Below the pieces are notes generated by a model. That model saw nothing but the letters and a program-made list of their open reading frames with translations. It had not been told where the DNA came from and did not search any database. A stretch of DNA of 64,000 nt from Aequoribacter sp049615385 (lineage in GTDB: Bacteria > Pseudomonadota > Gammaproteobacteria > Pseudomonadales > Halieaceae): the NCBI RefSeq assembly GCF_049615385.1, contig NZ_JBMZFL010000013.1. The stretch is one strand, 5' to 3'. Made by a program: the position numbers and the translations under genes. This document shows, piece after piece, positions 7,980 to 18,342 of this stretch (position 1 is the stretch's first letter; the number at the start of each line of letters is the position of its first letter).

Positions 7980-9401
7980 TTACACGTCTAAGTAATCTAA
8001 GATGCCTTCTGCAGCTTGGCGTCCTTCCCAAATAGCAGTGACCACAAGATCGCTGCCACGGACCATATCGCCACCGGCAAAGATTTTGGGATTCGTCGTT
8101 TGAAACTTAAAGTTCTGGTGTTCTGGTGCCACAACGCCTTGCCAATCATTTAGCTCAACATCCGCAGAACCAAACCATTCTGCAGGGCTTGGCTGGAAGC
8201 CGAAGGCGACAATAACGGCGTCTGCATCGATAACTTGCTCGCTACCTTCGATAGGCTCAGGGCGACGACGGCCATCTGGACCAGGTTCACCGAGTGCGGT
8301 TTCAACCACACGAATACCGCTGGCTTTACCGTTAGTTTCCACCACCTCGATGGGCTGGCGGTTAAACAAAAACTGAATGCCTTCTTCACGCGCGTTTTTT
8401 ACTTCTTTACGGGAACCCGGCATGTTGACTTCGTCACGACGATAAGCACAGATGACCTCTTTGGCGCCTTGACGAACTGCGGTACGAACACAGTCCATCG
8501 CCGTATCGCCACCGCCCAAGACCACCACGCGCTGACCTTTTAAATTAACAAAGGCTTCGGGGTCTTGTTGATAGCCGCGATTGTTGTTTACGTTGCCAAT
8601 TAGGTAATCCAAGGCTTTATGCACACCGGGCAGATCTTCACCTGGGAAACGGCCCAGCATCGCTTTGTAGGTACCCATGCCCAAGAACACCGCGTCGTAA
8701 TCGGCCAGCAATTGCTCGATCGTGATATCGCGGCCAATCTCGGTATTTAATTTGAATTCAATACCCATGCCTTCAAACACTTCGCGACGACGAACCATAA
8801 CGTCTTTTTCAAGTTTGAACTCTGGAATACCAAAGGTCAGCAAACCGCCGATTTCAGGGTAGCGATCGTATACAACCGCTTTAACGCCCGCACGAGTCAG
8901 CACATCGGCGCAACCCAAACCGGCAGGGCCCGCGCCAATAATGGCAACCCGCTTATCGGTTTGCACGACACCCGACAAATCAGGACGCCAGCCCATCGCC
9001 AAGGCTGTGTCAGTGATGTATTTCTCGGTAGCACCAATCGTGACCGCACCAAAGCCATCGTTTAACGTACAGGCACCCTCGCACAAGCGATCTTGCGGAC
9101 ACACACGTCCGCAGACTTCGGGTAGCGTGTTGGTCTGATGTGACAGCTCTGCTGCTTCAAATAAGTGCCCCTCGGACACCAGCTTCAACCAGTTGGGGAT
9201 AAAGTTGTGTACGGGGCATTTCCACTCGCAATAGGGGTTGCCACAGGCCAAACAGCGATCGGCTTGGTTCTCTACTTGCGACTCAGTATATTGATCGTAA
9301 ATTTCAATGTACTGCGTCTTACGATTTTGAATATCACGTTTATTTGGATCGTTACGACCCACATCAATGAACTGGAAATTGTTTCCTGCACGGCTGCCCA
9401 T
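7980..9401 (-). CDS. gltD: Glutamate synthase (NADPH) small subunit
   Basis: GltD feeds electrons from NADPH through FAD and iron-sulphur centres to GltB. The 473-residue protein has an N-terminal cysteine-rich region (CLACGNPYCEWKCPVHN near 48-64 and CGRVCPQDRLCEGAC near 95-110) for two 4Fe-4S clusters. Two dinucleotide-binding folds follow: GAGPAGLGCADVL for FAD and GGGDTAMDCVRTA for NADPH, with the C-terminal FAD motif FAGGDMVRGSDLVVTAI. The ATG at 9401 has a strong AAGGAGG site. It lies 20 bases after gltB in one operon. Confidence 0.96.
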   Translation of the reverse strand: MGSRAGNNFQFIDVGRNDPNKRDIQNRKTQYIEIYDQYTESQVENQADRCLACGNPYCEWKCPVHNFIPNWLKLVSEGHLFEAAELSHQTNTLPEVCGRVCPQDRLCEGACTLNDGFGAVTIGATEKYITDTALAMGWRPDLSGVVQTDKRVAIIGAGPAGLGCADVLTRAGVKAVVYDRYPEIGGLLTFGIPEFKLEKDVMVRRREVFEGMGIEFKLNTEIGRDITIEQLLADYDAVFLGMGTYKAMLGRFPGEDLPGVHKALDYLIGNVNNNRGYQQDPEAFVNLKGQRVVVLGGGDTAMDCVRTAVRQGAKEVICAYRRDEVNMPGSRKEVKNAREEGIQFLFNRQPIEVVETNGKASGIRVVETALGEPGPDGRRRPEPIEGSEQVIDADAVIVAFGFQPSPAEWFGSADVELNDWQGVVAPEHQNFKFQTTNPKIFAGGDMVRGSDLVVTAIWEGRQAAEGILDYLDV

Positions 9402-9421
9402 AATGCCTATCCTCCTTGTGA

Positions 9422-12400
9422 TTAATCCGTATCTCGCAGACGCGACAGCAAAGTGCCAAGGTCTGCGGCTTTAGGTTTAACCAACCAGAATTTACCGATG
9501 TAATCTTCAAAGCTTTCTAACAAATGTGCCGCCCACGCCGAGTCGGTCTCGCGGGCGTGGTCTTTAATGCGCTCTCGCAAGTGATGGCGGTAAGCCTCCA
9601 TATACTCAGCGTTAATACGGCAGATCTCAACCAATTCGCTGTTATAACGATCAATGAAGGTTCTGTCTTCGTCCAGCACATAGGCGAATCCACCGGTCAT
9701 ACCGGCGCCAAAGTTCACTCCGGCTGCACCTAAGACGATGACCGTGCCACCTGTCATGTATTCGCAGCAGTGGTCGCCAGCACCTTCAACAATCGCATGA
9801 GCCCCACTATTACGCACCGCAAAGCGCTCGCCCGCCGTACCCGAGGCATAAAGCTCGCCACCTGTAGCACCGTAGAGACAGGTGTTACCGATAATGGCTG
9901 CGTCTTTGGCTTCAAAAGCACTGCCCTTAGGCGGATACAATACTAACTTACCGCCTGCCATACCCTTGCCGACATAGTCGTTGGCATCACCCTCTAGGTA
10001 CATGTGCAAGCCACCGGCATTCCAAACGCCAAAGCTTTGGCCGGCCGTACCCTCTAAGCGCATAACCACGGGGGCAGACTCCATACCTAAGTTGCCGTGC
10101 CGCTTTGCAATTTCACCGCTCAAGCGTGCGCCAATCGAGCGATCGCAGTTACCGACACGATAACTGAACTCGCCACCGCTTGCTGCCTCGATCGCTGGCA
10201 GTGCATCCGCAACCATGCGCTCAGCCAACTCGCCCTGATCAAAAGGATCATTAGACGCAACCTGGCAAAACTGGGGCTGGTCAACCGCCGCTGGATCAAC
10301 GTGCAAAATCGGCGCTAAATCTAGATGGCTCTGTTTCGTGGTGTTGCCCGGCAACAGCTCGAGCAAATCAGTTCTACCGATCAGCTCTTCTATGCTTCGA
10401 ACCCCAAGCTTAGCCAGCCACTCTCGAGTTTCCTCAGCCACCATCGTAAAGAAGTTAACCACCATATCGACAGTGCCGTTGAAATGATCATCACGCAAAC
10501 GGCTATCTTGAGTGGCAACACCTGTTGCGCAGTTATTAAGGTGGCAGATGCGTAAGTACTTACAACCTAACGCAACCATGGGCGCAGTGCCAAATCCAAA
10601 ACTCTCGGCACCCAAAATGGCAGCTTTGATCACATCGAGGCCGGTTTTCATACCACCGTCAGCCTGCAGCCTGATGGAGCCGCGCAAGCGGTTACCACGC
10701 AGCGTTTGCTGAACTTCGGCCAAGCCTAATTCCCAGGGCGAGCCCGCATGACGAATTGATGTAATCGGGCTGGCCGCGGTTCCGCCATCGTACCCGCTAA
10801 TAGTAATCAAATCGGCATAGGCTTTTGCCACACCAGCAGCGATTGTGCCAATGCCTGGTTCCGACACCAATTTCACCGAAACCAACGCGTCAGGGTTGAC
10901 CTGCTTTAAGTCGAAAATCAGCTGCGCTAAATCTTCAATCGAATAGATATCATGATGAGGAGGCGGCGAAATCAACGTCACGCCAGGAACCGAGTAACGC
11001 AACCGCGCGATGAGGTCGTTCACTTTACCGCCCGGTAACTGACCACCCTCACCAGGCTTAGCACCCTGCGCCACTTTAATTTGTAGTACCTCAGCATTCA
11101 CCAAATAGTGAGGCGTTACACCAAAACGACCAGAGGCAATCTGCTTAATTTTTGAAACGCGCTCGGTGCCGTAACGCGCTGGATCCTCGCCGCCCTCACC
11201 CGAATTTGACCGCGCTCCGATGCGGTTCATAGCAGCCGCTAGCGCTTCGTGTGCTTCTGGGCTTAGCGCCCCAAGCGACATGCCCGCTGAGTCAAAGCGC
11301 GGCAATATGGTCTCTATCGACTCAACTTCATCTAAAGGCAAGGCCTGCTCTGCTAAAACGGGCTTCATCAAATCGCGTAAGGTCGCTACAGGGCGGCTAT
11401 TCACCATCTGACTGTACTTTTGATAAATGCCTCGGTCGCCAGCCGCAACCGCTTGCTGCAGAGCCAAAACAACATCGGGGTTAAAGGCGTGATATTCCTG
11501 CCCATGCACGTATTTTAGCAAGCCACCCTGAACCAACGATTTACGCAATGACCACGCTGTTTTCGCAAGCGCCTTTTGATCATCTTCGAGATCCGTGAAA
11601 TCAGCGCCGCTAATTCGGCTGGCAACGCCTTTGAAGCAAGTATCAACGACTTCTGGAGCCAAACCAATAGCTTCAAAGAGCTGCGCACCGCGATACGAGC
11701 TTACTGCCGAGATGCCCATTTTGGACATAATCTTCAACAGCCCTTTGTTGATACCCTTGCGGTAGTTTTTGTAGCAGATACTGGGATCACCCAAAATCTC
11801 GCCTTTACGCAATAAATCGTCTAATACCGAATAGGCCAAGTAGGGATACACCGCGGTAGCCCCAAAGCCCAGCAAACAGGCAATTTGGTGTGAGTCGCGC
11901 GCACTACCGGTTTCTATTACGAGGTTGGCGTCGCAGCGCAAGCCCACTTTAATCAGGTGGTGATGCACCGCACCGGTCGCCAACAAGCTGTGGATCGGCA
12001 AACGATCTGCCGCAATCTTGCGGTCCGAAATAATCATTATCGTGGCGCCATCGCGGACAGCTTGCTCAACTTGCTGGCACAGCCCCGCTACGGCTTCTGC
12101 AAGACTCATGTCAGCAGGTGCATAAGTCGCGTCAATATCAGCGACCTCAAACCCCGGACGGTCAAGGTTGAGCAAGCGGTTAAACTTGCTTTGCGACAGT
12201 ACCGGCGAGCGCAGAATAATGCGTCGCGCATGCTCTGGACCCTCGGTAAAAATATTTTGTTCACGACCCAAATCGGTTTCGAGTGACATCACGATCGTTT
12301 CCCGCAAAGGATCAATCGGGGGGTTAGTCACCTGTGCGAACTTCTGCCGAAAATAGTCGTATAGGCTTCGAGTTTGCTGCGATAGAACTGCCATCGGGGT

Positions 12401-13873
12401 ATCGTCACCCATGGATCCAACCGCCTCATTACCCGATTCTGCCAAGGGTCGAAACACTTGATCTCGTTCTTCGAACGTGACCTGAAACATCTTTTGATAA
12501 GCGTCTAGCTCGGCCACGTCAATACCGGGGTCTACCTCGCCATCGAAGGTGCCTTCGATACGCTCAGAATTATCACGCAGCCACTGCTTGTATGGCTTTC
12601 GTGTCTTCAAGCGGTTATCGATATCAGCGGTGTGGAGCACCTCGCCGGTTTCAGTATCAACCACTAACATTTGCCCGGGACCCACACGACCCTTCGCCAC
12701 AACGTCTTCAGGCTTGTAGTTGTAGGTGCCGATCTCAGATGCAACGGTTATGAAACCGTCTCGCGTTCTGACCCAACGCGCAGGGCGCAAACCGTTGCGA
12801 TCGAGCAAACAGGTCGCGTAGCGGCCATCCGTTAGTACGATACCGGCGGGGCCGTCCCAGGGTTCCATATGCATCGAGTGATACTCATAGAACGCTCGCA
12901 GGTCCGGATCCATTGACTCCAAGTTTTGCCACGCTGGCGGAATTAACATCCTCAAGGCACGCGGCATATCAACGCCACCGGTCAGCAAGACTTCTAGCAT
13001 GTTGTCTAAACTTGAGGAATCCGAACCCGTACGGTTAACGATAGGCTGGATATCAGCGATATTCGGCAACATGTCGGTTTCAAATAGAGCTGAGCGAGCA
13101 TCGGCCCAGTTCCGGTTACCTTCGATAGTATTAATTTCGCCATTGTGCGCGAGCAAACGGAAAGGCTGCGCCAAGGGCCACTTAGGCAAGGTATTGGTGG
13201 AAAAACGCTGGTGAAACACACAAATAGCCGTCTGCAAACGAGGGTCAGCCAAATCGGCGTAAAATTGTGCCAAATCAGCGGGCATGACCAAGCCTTTATA
13301 CGACACGACCTTGGCTGATAAGCTGCAAAGATAAAACGCTTCGTGTGCAGAATCCGATAAGGCTTGCTCTGTTTTGCGTCGCGCAATCAATAGCTTTGCT
13401 TCTAGCGAGATCGATTCATCCGCCTCGTCTTGCACCACAAAACATTGCTCAATTCGGGGTAGGCTCGCCAAAGCAATCTCACCACAAATCGAGGCGTCTG
13501 TGGGCACTACACGCCAACCCAGAGGTTTCAGGCCTTGAGCACGCAAGGACGTTTCCAGCGCCGTACGTTCAGTGGCAGCAGCGTCTTGATCTTGACTTAA
13601 GAACGTCTGACCAACGGCAAAGTGGTCTGGTAAATCAATGCCGAGTACCTTTTTTGCCTCATCTTTAAAAAAGCTTTTGGGCATTTGGAATAGCAAGCCG
13701 CAGCCATCCCCGGTCTTGCCATCTGCGGCGATACCACCTCGGTGAGTCATGCACGTTAACGACTCAATCGCGGTTTGCAGCAAGCGGTGACTCGCTTCAC
13801 CCGTGGTTTGGGCAATTAATCCAAACCCACAGTTGTCGCGGAATTCTTCAGGGCGATATAGGCCAGCGTTCAT
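9422..13873 (-). CDS. gltB: Glutamate synthase (NADPH) large subunit
   Basis: GltB converts glutamine and 2-oxoglutarate to two glutamates with GltD, the main ammonia-assimilation route alongside glutamine synthetase. I start it at ATG 13873 (MNAGLYRPEEFRDNCGFGL), giving 1483 residues; Cys15, exposed after removal of a short propeptide, is the glutaminase nucleophile. The amidotransferase domain spans about 15-430. The FMN synthase domain contains SPPPHHDIYSIEDLAQLI, and its CKYLRICHLNNCATG segment binds a 3Fe-4S cluster. The C-terminal beta-helix (GXXGG repeats) runs from about 1230. The longer reading frame starts upstream, in the untranslated leader. Confidence 0.97.
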   Translation of the reverse strand: MNAGLYRPEEFRDNCGFGLIAQTTGEASHRLLQTAIESLTCMTHRGGIAADGKTGDGCGLLFQMPKSFFKDEAKKVLGIDLPDHFAVGQTFLSQDQDAAATERTALETSLRAQGLKPLGWRVVPTDASICGEIALASLPRIEQCFVVQDEADESISLEAKLLIARRKTEQALSDSAHEAFYLCSLSAKVVSYKGLVMPADLAQFYADLADPRLQTAICVFHQRFSTNTLPKWPLAQPFRLLAHNGEINTIEGNRNWADARSALFETDMLPNIADIQPIVNRTGSDSSSLDNMLEVLLTGGVDMPRALRMLIPPAWQNLESMDPDLRAFYEYHSMHMEPWDGPAGIVLTDGRYATCLLDRNGLRPARWVRTRDGFITVASEIGTYNYKPEDVVAKGRVGPGQMLVVDTETGEVLHTADIDNRLKTRKPYKQWLRDNSERIEGTFDGEVDPGIDVAELDAYQKMFQVTFEERDQVFRPLAESGNEAVGSMGDDTPMAVLSQQTRSLYDYFRQKFAQVTNPPIDPLRETIVMSLETDLGREQNIFTEGPEHARRIILRSPVLSQSKFNRLLNLDRPGFEVADIDATYAPADMSLAEAVAGLCQQVEQAVRDGATIMIISDRKIAADRLPIHSLLATGAVHHHLIKVGLRCDANLVIETGSARDSHQIACLLGFGATAVYPYLAYSVLDDLLRKGEILGDPSICYKNYRKGINKGLLKIMSKMGISAVSSYRGAQLFEAIGLAPEVVDTCFKGVASRISGADFTDLEDDQKALAKTAWSLRKSLVQGGLLKYVHGQEYHAFNPDVVLALQQAVAAGDRGIYQKYSQMVNSRPVATLRDLMKPVLAEQALPLDEVESIETILPRFDSAGMSLGALSPEAHEALAAAMNRIGARSNSGEGGEDPARYGTERVSKIKQIASGRFGVTPHYLVNAEVLQIKVAQGAKPGEGGQLPGGKVNDLIARLRYSVPGVTLISPPPHHDIYSIEDLAQLIFDLKQVNPDALVSVKLVSEPGIGTIAAGVAKAYADLITISGYDGGTAASPITSIRHAGSPWELGLAEVQQTLRGNRLRGSIRLQADGGMKTGLDVIKAAILGAESFGFGTAPMVALGCKYLRICHLNNCATGVATQDSRLRDDHFNGTVDMVVNFFTMVAEETREWLAKLGVRSIEELIGRTDLLELLPGNTTKQSHLDLAPILHVDPAAVDQPQFCQVASNDPFDQGELAERMVADALPAIEAASGGEFSYRVGNCDRSIGARLSGEIAKRHGNLGMESAPVVMRLEGTAGQSFGVWNAGGLHMYLEGDANDYVGKGMAGGKLVLYPPKGSAFEAKDAAIIGNTCLYGATGGELYASGTAGERFAVRNSGAHAIVEGAGDHCCEYMTGGTVIVLGAAGVNFGAGMTGGFAYVLDEDRTFIDRYNSELVEICRINAEYMEAYRHHLRERIKDHARETDSAWAAHLLESFEDYIGKFWLVKPKAADLGTLLSRLRDTD

Positions 13874-13965
13874 AGCTATTCCAATAAAGTTAACAGTTGT
13901 AGATAACGTGTGCGGAGCACTCCCCGCGTGAGGCTCAAGGGGCACTTCTTCTGAGGGGGAAGCGG

Positions 13966-13994
13966 ATTTTACACGCTCTTAGGCATCTCGACAA
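13966..13994 (-). promoter_or_regulatory. Likely sigma-70 promoter of gltBD
   Basis: On the minus strand TTGTCG (complement of 13989-13994) and TAAAAT (complement of 13966-13971) are spaced by exactly 17 bases. Transcription would start near 13959 and leave a leader of about 85 bases before the gltB ATG. The rest of the 13874-14038 gap shows no convincing terminator for the upstream pil-aro genes, so read-through is possible. Confidence 0.55.
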
Positions 13995-14038
13995 ACACAG
14001 GCCCAAAACTGTACAAGATTTGCCTCAAATTAGAGGGT

Positions 14039-15124
14039 TTATTCGTCGATTAGAGCGGTTAATTCGGCCTCGGTAACGTCATCAACGACAGCGGCAGACC
14101 CCAATGCATTCAACAGCACAAAGCGCATTTGTCCATCAATCACCTTTTTATCCAGAGCCATCAAGTCGATAAAGGTCTCAGACGTCATGTCTTTCGGTGC
14201 CCACACCGGCAAACCTAAATCGACCAAGAGTTGCTCGAGTTCAGCCACCAAATCAACATCAACCGAACCGCGCATGGCCGACAAACGCACGGCCATGACC
14301 ATTCCTGCAGCAACTGCCTCTCCGTGCAACCATGAACCGTAGCCCATGTGCGTCTCAATCGCATGCCCAAAGGTGTGACCTAAATTGAGAATTGCCCGCA
14401 GGCCCGATTCGCGCTCGTCGGCCGCCACGACTTCCGCTTTGATCTCACACGAACGTTGAATGGCATGGCGCAGCGTATCGACATCACGTGCCGCCAAGAG
14501 GTCTCGGTTTGCGCAAATCCAAACGTGGAACTCGGCGTCGTAAATCAGACCGTATTTAACGACCTCCGCCAGCCCCGCCGCGTACTCACGCACACCAAGA
14601 GTCGCAAGCGTACTCGTGTCAATGACTACCGCAGTAGGCTGATAGAACGCACCGATCATATTTTTGCCCAATGGGTGATTGACCGCGGTTTTGCCTCCGA
14701 CAGAGGAATCTACTTGAGCCAGCAGGGTCGTAGGTATTTGAATAAAATCAACACCACGCTGATAGCAAGCGGCGGCAAAGCCAGTGATATCACCAACAAC
14801 CCCACCCCCTAAGGCAATAAAGGTTGTACTACGATTGTGCCGAGCAGCGAGCACCTGGTCGAAAATATCACCCAAGGTTTGCCAAGTCTTGTACTGTTCA
14901 CCGTCAGGCAGTATCACTGAAGTAACCAAAGCATGATCTTGCAATTGTCGGAGCACGGTATCGAGATACAAAGGCACTATGGTTTCGTTGGTCACCACGA
15001 CCACTTGCCGGCCCTTAATCGCCCCAGCTATCAAATTGCTAGAGCTCAATAAGTTCGCGCCAACATAAATAGGATATCGGCGGTCGCCAAGTTCGACGTG
15101 TAATGTGGTTTGCTGCTGTGACAT
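14039..15124 (-). CDS. aroB: 3-dehydroquinate synthase
   Basis: AroB cyclises DAHP to 3-dehydroquinate, step two of the shikimate pathway, using NAD and a divalent metal. The 361-residue protein shows the NAD-binding glycine loop GGGVVGDITGFAAACYQRG, the segment PTTLLAQVDSSVGGKTAVNHP, and metal-ligand motifs including LNLGHTFGHAIE and the His of WLHGEAVAAGM. ATG at 15124. It starts 15 bases after aroK, the usual aroKB arrangement. Confidence 0.97.
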   Translation of the reverse strand: MSQQQTTLHVELGDRRYPIYVGANLLSSSNLIAGAIKGRQVVVVTNETIVPLYLDTVLRQLQDHALVTSVILPDGEQYKTWQTLGDIFDQVLAARHNRSTTFIALGGGVVGDITGFAAACYQRGVDFIQIPTTLLAQVDSSVGGKTAVNHPLGKNMIGAFYQPTAVVIDTSTLATLGVREYAAGLAEVVKYGLIYDAEFHVWICANRDLLAARDVDTLRHAIQRSCEIKAEVVAADERESGLRAILNLGHTFGHAIETHMGYGSWLHGEAVAAGMVMAVRLSAMRGSVDVDLVAELEQLLVDLGLPVWAPKDMTSETFIDLMALDKKVIDGQMRFVLLNALGSAAVVDDVTEAELTALIDE

Positions 15125-15139
15125 GTTTTCGCTCGCGCG

Positions 15140-15652
15140 TTATAGGGCTTGATCACCGTATTGGCGGGCAAGCTTGGTGGCAATAGACCGAGAGTTGGCG
15201 CCATCGGTTTCGATGATTTGAGTCGCAATGTCGCGATACAAAGGGTCGCGAATGGTCATTAGACGCTCGAGCACCGCTCGCGGATTCTCGGTTTGCAGCA
15301 ATGGGCGCTTGCGGTCGTTCGCAGTGCGGCGCAGCTGCTCATTCAAGGATGCACGCAAGTATATCACCTGTACGGGCTTTAAGAGGACTCGATTTTCTTC
15401 ACGCATCACGATACCACCGCCGGTGGCAATAACGCCCTCAGGCATAGCGAGCAGATCTTTCAGCACTTGAGTTTCACGATCACGAAAGCCTTGCTCGCCC
15501 TCAACATCGAAAATCCAAGGAATATCGGCACCGGTGCGCGCCTCGATTTCGGCATCGCTATCTTTAAAAGGCAGACGCAACTTTTTTGCAAGTAAAGTGC
15601 CAACGGTGGTTTTGCCGGCCCCCATGGGGCCGACTAGGACAATCAAAGCCAT
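15140..15652 (-). CDS. aroK: Shikimate kinase
   Basis: AroK phosphorylates shikimate at O3 using ATP. The 170-residue protein is of normal length, with Walker A GPMGAGKTT (residues 8-16), shikimate-binding DSDAEIE, and TGGGIVMREENR further on. The lid region RTANDRKRPLLQT is present. It lies 10 bases after pilQ and is followed by aroB, consistent with the conserved pilQ-aroK-aroB run. Confidence 0.96.
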   Translation of the reverse strand: MALIVLVGPMGAGKTTVGTLLAKKLRLPFKDSDAEIEARTGADIPWIFDVEGEQGFRDRETQVLKDLLAMPEGVIATGGGIVMREENRVLLKPVQVIYLRASLNEQLRRTANDRKRPLLQTENPRAVLERLMTIRDPLYRDIATQIIETDGANSRSIATKLARQYGDQAL

Positions 15653-15662
15653 ACTGACAGCT

Positions 15663-17789
15663 CTAGTCGAGTAAAGAATCTGCCAGTATACGCGGAGTAA
15701 TAAAAATTAGCGTCTCTGTTTTTGTGCGAGAGGTCGAGGTGCTCTTAAAAAACTGCCCCATGACCGGTATGTCGCCTAGCACTGGAACTTTGGATACTTT
15801 TTCGAGATCTTCGGTACGGAATACGCCGCCCAAGACAATGGTTTCACCATTACCGACCAACACCTGAGTTGTAAGCTCCGTGGTATCGATCGTGGGGATG
15901 CTGCCGCCATTACCAGAAGGCACCAAATCACCGATACTGTCTTGGTTAATCACAAGATCGAGTAAGATACGATCATCCGGCGTGATATTGGGCGTCACGT
16001 CAAGCTGCAACACAGCCTCTTTAAACTGAGTCGCTGTCGCCCCACCAGCCGATGACTCTTGATAGGGCACCTCGGTACCCGATTTAATCGAGGCCTTTTG
16101 TTTATCGCCGGTAATCACTTTAGGTTGGGACACAACTTCACCCTTGCCCACGGCCTCTAACGCGCTGAGTTCGGCGGTTAGAAATACGTCTTTACTGGTA
16201 AAGCCCACCGCGAAACTACCCGCAGGCTCGGCGACACCCAAGTCCACCAAAAGCGAGCCTGGCAGAGACACAGAGCCGGGCACACCGTCGACAATCGATT
16301 GGTTTAAATTAGTGACGTTTTCTATGTCTCCACTAACCGAAAGAGCGTTCCCAAAAAAGTTATTGTTCGTGTGCCCACCACCCCAAGAGATACCTAACTC
16401 TTCATCGAGGTTTGATTGCGCAATGACGATACGCGCTTCGATCATGACCTGACGGATCGGAATATCCACTAAGTCAATGAGATTACGAATTTCGGCGAGC
16501 TTAGCCGACGTTTCCGTAACGATAAGCGAGTTGGTTCTGGGGTCGACGATGACACTACCCCGCGTCGAAATCAACGACCCACCGTCCTCACTGCCGGCTG
16601 AGAACAAATCGACAATAACGTCGGCTTTCGCATACCGAACTCGTATGAATTCGGTATTCAAAGGTGCCAATTCAGCGATTTGCTTGTTGGCTTCAATTTG
16701 CTGCCGTTCACGCTCGGCGATTTCATCTGCAGGTGCGACCATCAGTACATTGCCGATTTGGCGCTTGTCTAAGCCTCGAGTCTTTAACACCAACTCGAGA
16801 GCCTGATCCCAGGGCACGTTCTGCAAGCGCAAGGTAATACGGCCTGTTACCGTATCGCTGGCTACTAAGTTAAGTTCGGTAAAGTCCGCAATCAGCTGTA
16901 ACACCGCTCGCACTTCAATATCTTGGAAATTCAGCGAAATGCGATCGCCCACATATGCGAACTCGTTGCGGCGGTCCTCCACTTCTTCAACCGTGAGTGC
17001 TTTGACGCTCAGCACATACTGATTGTCTGTTTGATAGGCCAAATAATCGAAATCTTTGGCGGTTTTCAGCGTCAATACCGTACCGAGCTCGGTCGTATTC
17101 ACATCCACACTGTAGACTGGAGTGGCAAAATCGGTCACATCAAAGCGACGCAATAAACGCTCAGGTACGGCAGTATCTTTGAACTGGACCTTGATGTCAC
17201 CGGCCTCCGAATACACGTTCACGTCGACATTCGGGTTACTTAAATCCAATAATAAGCGACCCTCGCCATCCGTAGTGCGCTGAAACTGGAGATCGGTGAT
17301 CATGGCCTCGACGTCTAAGACCTTTTCGACTTTCGCCATGACGGCATTTGGGTCGGATGCTGGCTTGGTATAGTCGCCCTGGCCGCCCTCGCCCACAGTG
17401 ACGAAGAATGAATTACCTTCGACGCGTGTTTCGTAAGGCACCAGCTTAACTAAATTCACGATCATTCGAGTACGATCGCCCGCCTCCACGACCATAACCG
17501 CGGTTGCATTGCCATAGGGCAGAGAAAAACGCTTGCGGTCTAGGCCACTTTTCGTACTGGCGAAGTCCAAGGCAATACGCGCGGGCTTCTCCACGGTGTA
17601 GCCCTTGTAATCATCCGGCACCGAATCGAAATCCATACGTATTTCAAACTTGCCACCCGATCGCGAGGTGAAGCTAATTTCTTCGACCACACTGGCCATC
17701 GACTGAGAAGTTAAGGTCAAAGCAAACGCAGCCGCCACCCATCGCGCCGAAGTCCTGCTTAGTAAAGTTCTGACGGTACGCCACAACAT
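15663..17789 (-). CDS. pilQ: Type IV pilus outer-membrane secretin
   Basis: PilQ forms the multimeric outer-membrane channel through which the type IV pilus emerges. The 708-residue protein has a signal peptide (to about residue 33), two AMIN-like beta domains that bind peptidoglycan (about 35-145 and 165-265), a short secretin N-domain containing ISLNFQDIEVRAVLQLIADF, and the C-terminal secretin domain ending with VPVLGDIPVMGQFFKS and ETLIFITPRI. It is the last pil gene of the operon and is followed 10 bases later by aroK. Confidence 0.96.
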   Translation of the reverse strand: MLWRTVRTLLSRTSARWVAAAFALTLTSQSMASVVEEISFTSRSGGKFEIRMDFDSVPDDYKGYTVEKPARIALDFASTKSGLDRKRFSLPYGNATAVMVVEAGDRTRMIVNLVKLVPYETRVEGNSFFVTVGEGGQGDYTKPASDPNAVMAKVEKVLDVEAMITDLQFQRTTDGEGRLLLDLSNPNVDVNVYSEAGDIKVQFKDTAVPERLLRRFDVTDFATPVYSVDVNTTELGTVLTLKTAKDFDYLAYQTDNQYVLSVKALTVEEVEDRRNEFAYVGDRISLNFQDIEVRAVLQLIADFTELNLVASDTVTGRITLRLQNVPWDQALELVLKTRGLDKRQIGNVLMVAPADEIAERERQQIEANKQIAELAPLNTEFIRVRYAKADVIVDLFSAGSEDGGSLISTRGSVIVDPRTNSLIVTETSAKLAEIRNLIDLVDIPIRQVMIEARIVIAQSNLDEELGISWGGGHTNNNFFGNALSVSGDIENVTNLNQSIVDGVPGSVSLPGSLLVDLGVAEPAGSFAVGFTSKDVFLTAELSALEAVGKGEVVSQPKVITGDKQKASIKSGTEVPYQESSAGGATATQFKEAVLQLDVTPNITPDDRILLDLVINQDSIGDLVPSGNGGSIPTIDTTELTTQVLVGNGETIVLGGVFRTEDLEKVSKVPVLGDIPVMGQFFKSTSTSRTKTETLIFITPRILADSLLD

Positions 17790-17793
17790 GCTA

Positions 17794-18342
17794 TTACCCC
17801 TCTCCCAAATTCATTCCGCTGAGCATGATCGAGCGAGGCCGCTCTACCCAACCATCTTCCGAACCATCGCTCACGATTTCAACCACCGCAACATAAGTAG
17901 GCCCCATGTCAATCACGCGCCCGTGATTCCGGCCAATATAGTTACCCAAACCCACGCGATGAATCCCACCGTCGGGATCTTGCATCAGGGTCCAATCCTT
18001 ACCGTTGCGACGAATCGTGCCCACCATAACCAACGATTCAAGCGTATATTGTTCTAAAAATTCTTTTGGCCTCTTTGGATCCGGTCGCACCGCTGACACT
18101 GACTGCAACTGCGCCACATCCTGAACCGCGACAGGCCGCTCAAATGGGCTACGTGTTGTTGTCGCGCTGTAGGCAAAAGCTTCATAATCTTTAAAAGGCG
18201 GTATCGCGGCAATAATACCCGCCGGGCGAGCACGCTTTTCCGCCATGAACTGATCGAGATCACTGAAGTCGTCGTTAGCGCACGCTGCCAAACCCAGCAC
18301 CACGCCCCCAGCGACTAGCCTTTTAAACAACCTCAGCATCAC
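17794..18342 (-). CDS. pilP: Type IV pilus lipoprotein
   Basis: PilP is a periplasmic lipoprotein linking the PilN/PilO inner-membrane complex to PilQ. The 182-residue sequence has a lipobox LAAC at about residues 18-21 and the family core RRNGKDWTLMQDPDGGIHRV. Two adjacent starts, GTG at 18342 and ATG at 18339, both fit; both overlap the pilO TGA. I list the first. Four bases separate it from pilQ. Confidence 0.92.
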   Translation of the reverse strand: MMLRLFKRLVAGGVVLGLAACANDDFSDLDQFMAEKRARPAGIIAAIPPFKDYEAFAYSATTTRSPFERPVAVQDVAQLQSVSAVRPDPKRPKEFLEQYTLESLVMVGTIRRNGKDWTLMQDPDGGIHRVGLGNYIGRNHGRVIDMGPTYVAVVEIVSDGSEDGWVERPRSIMLSGMNLGEG

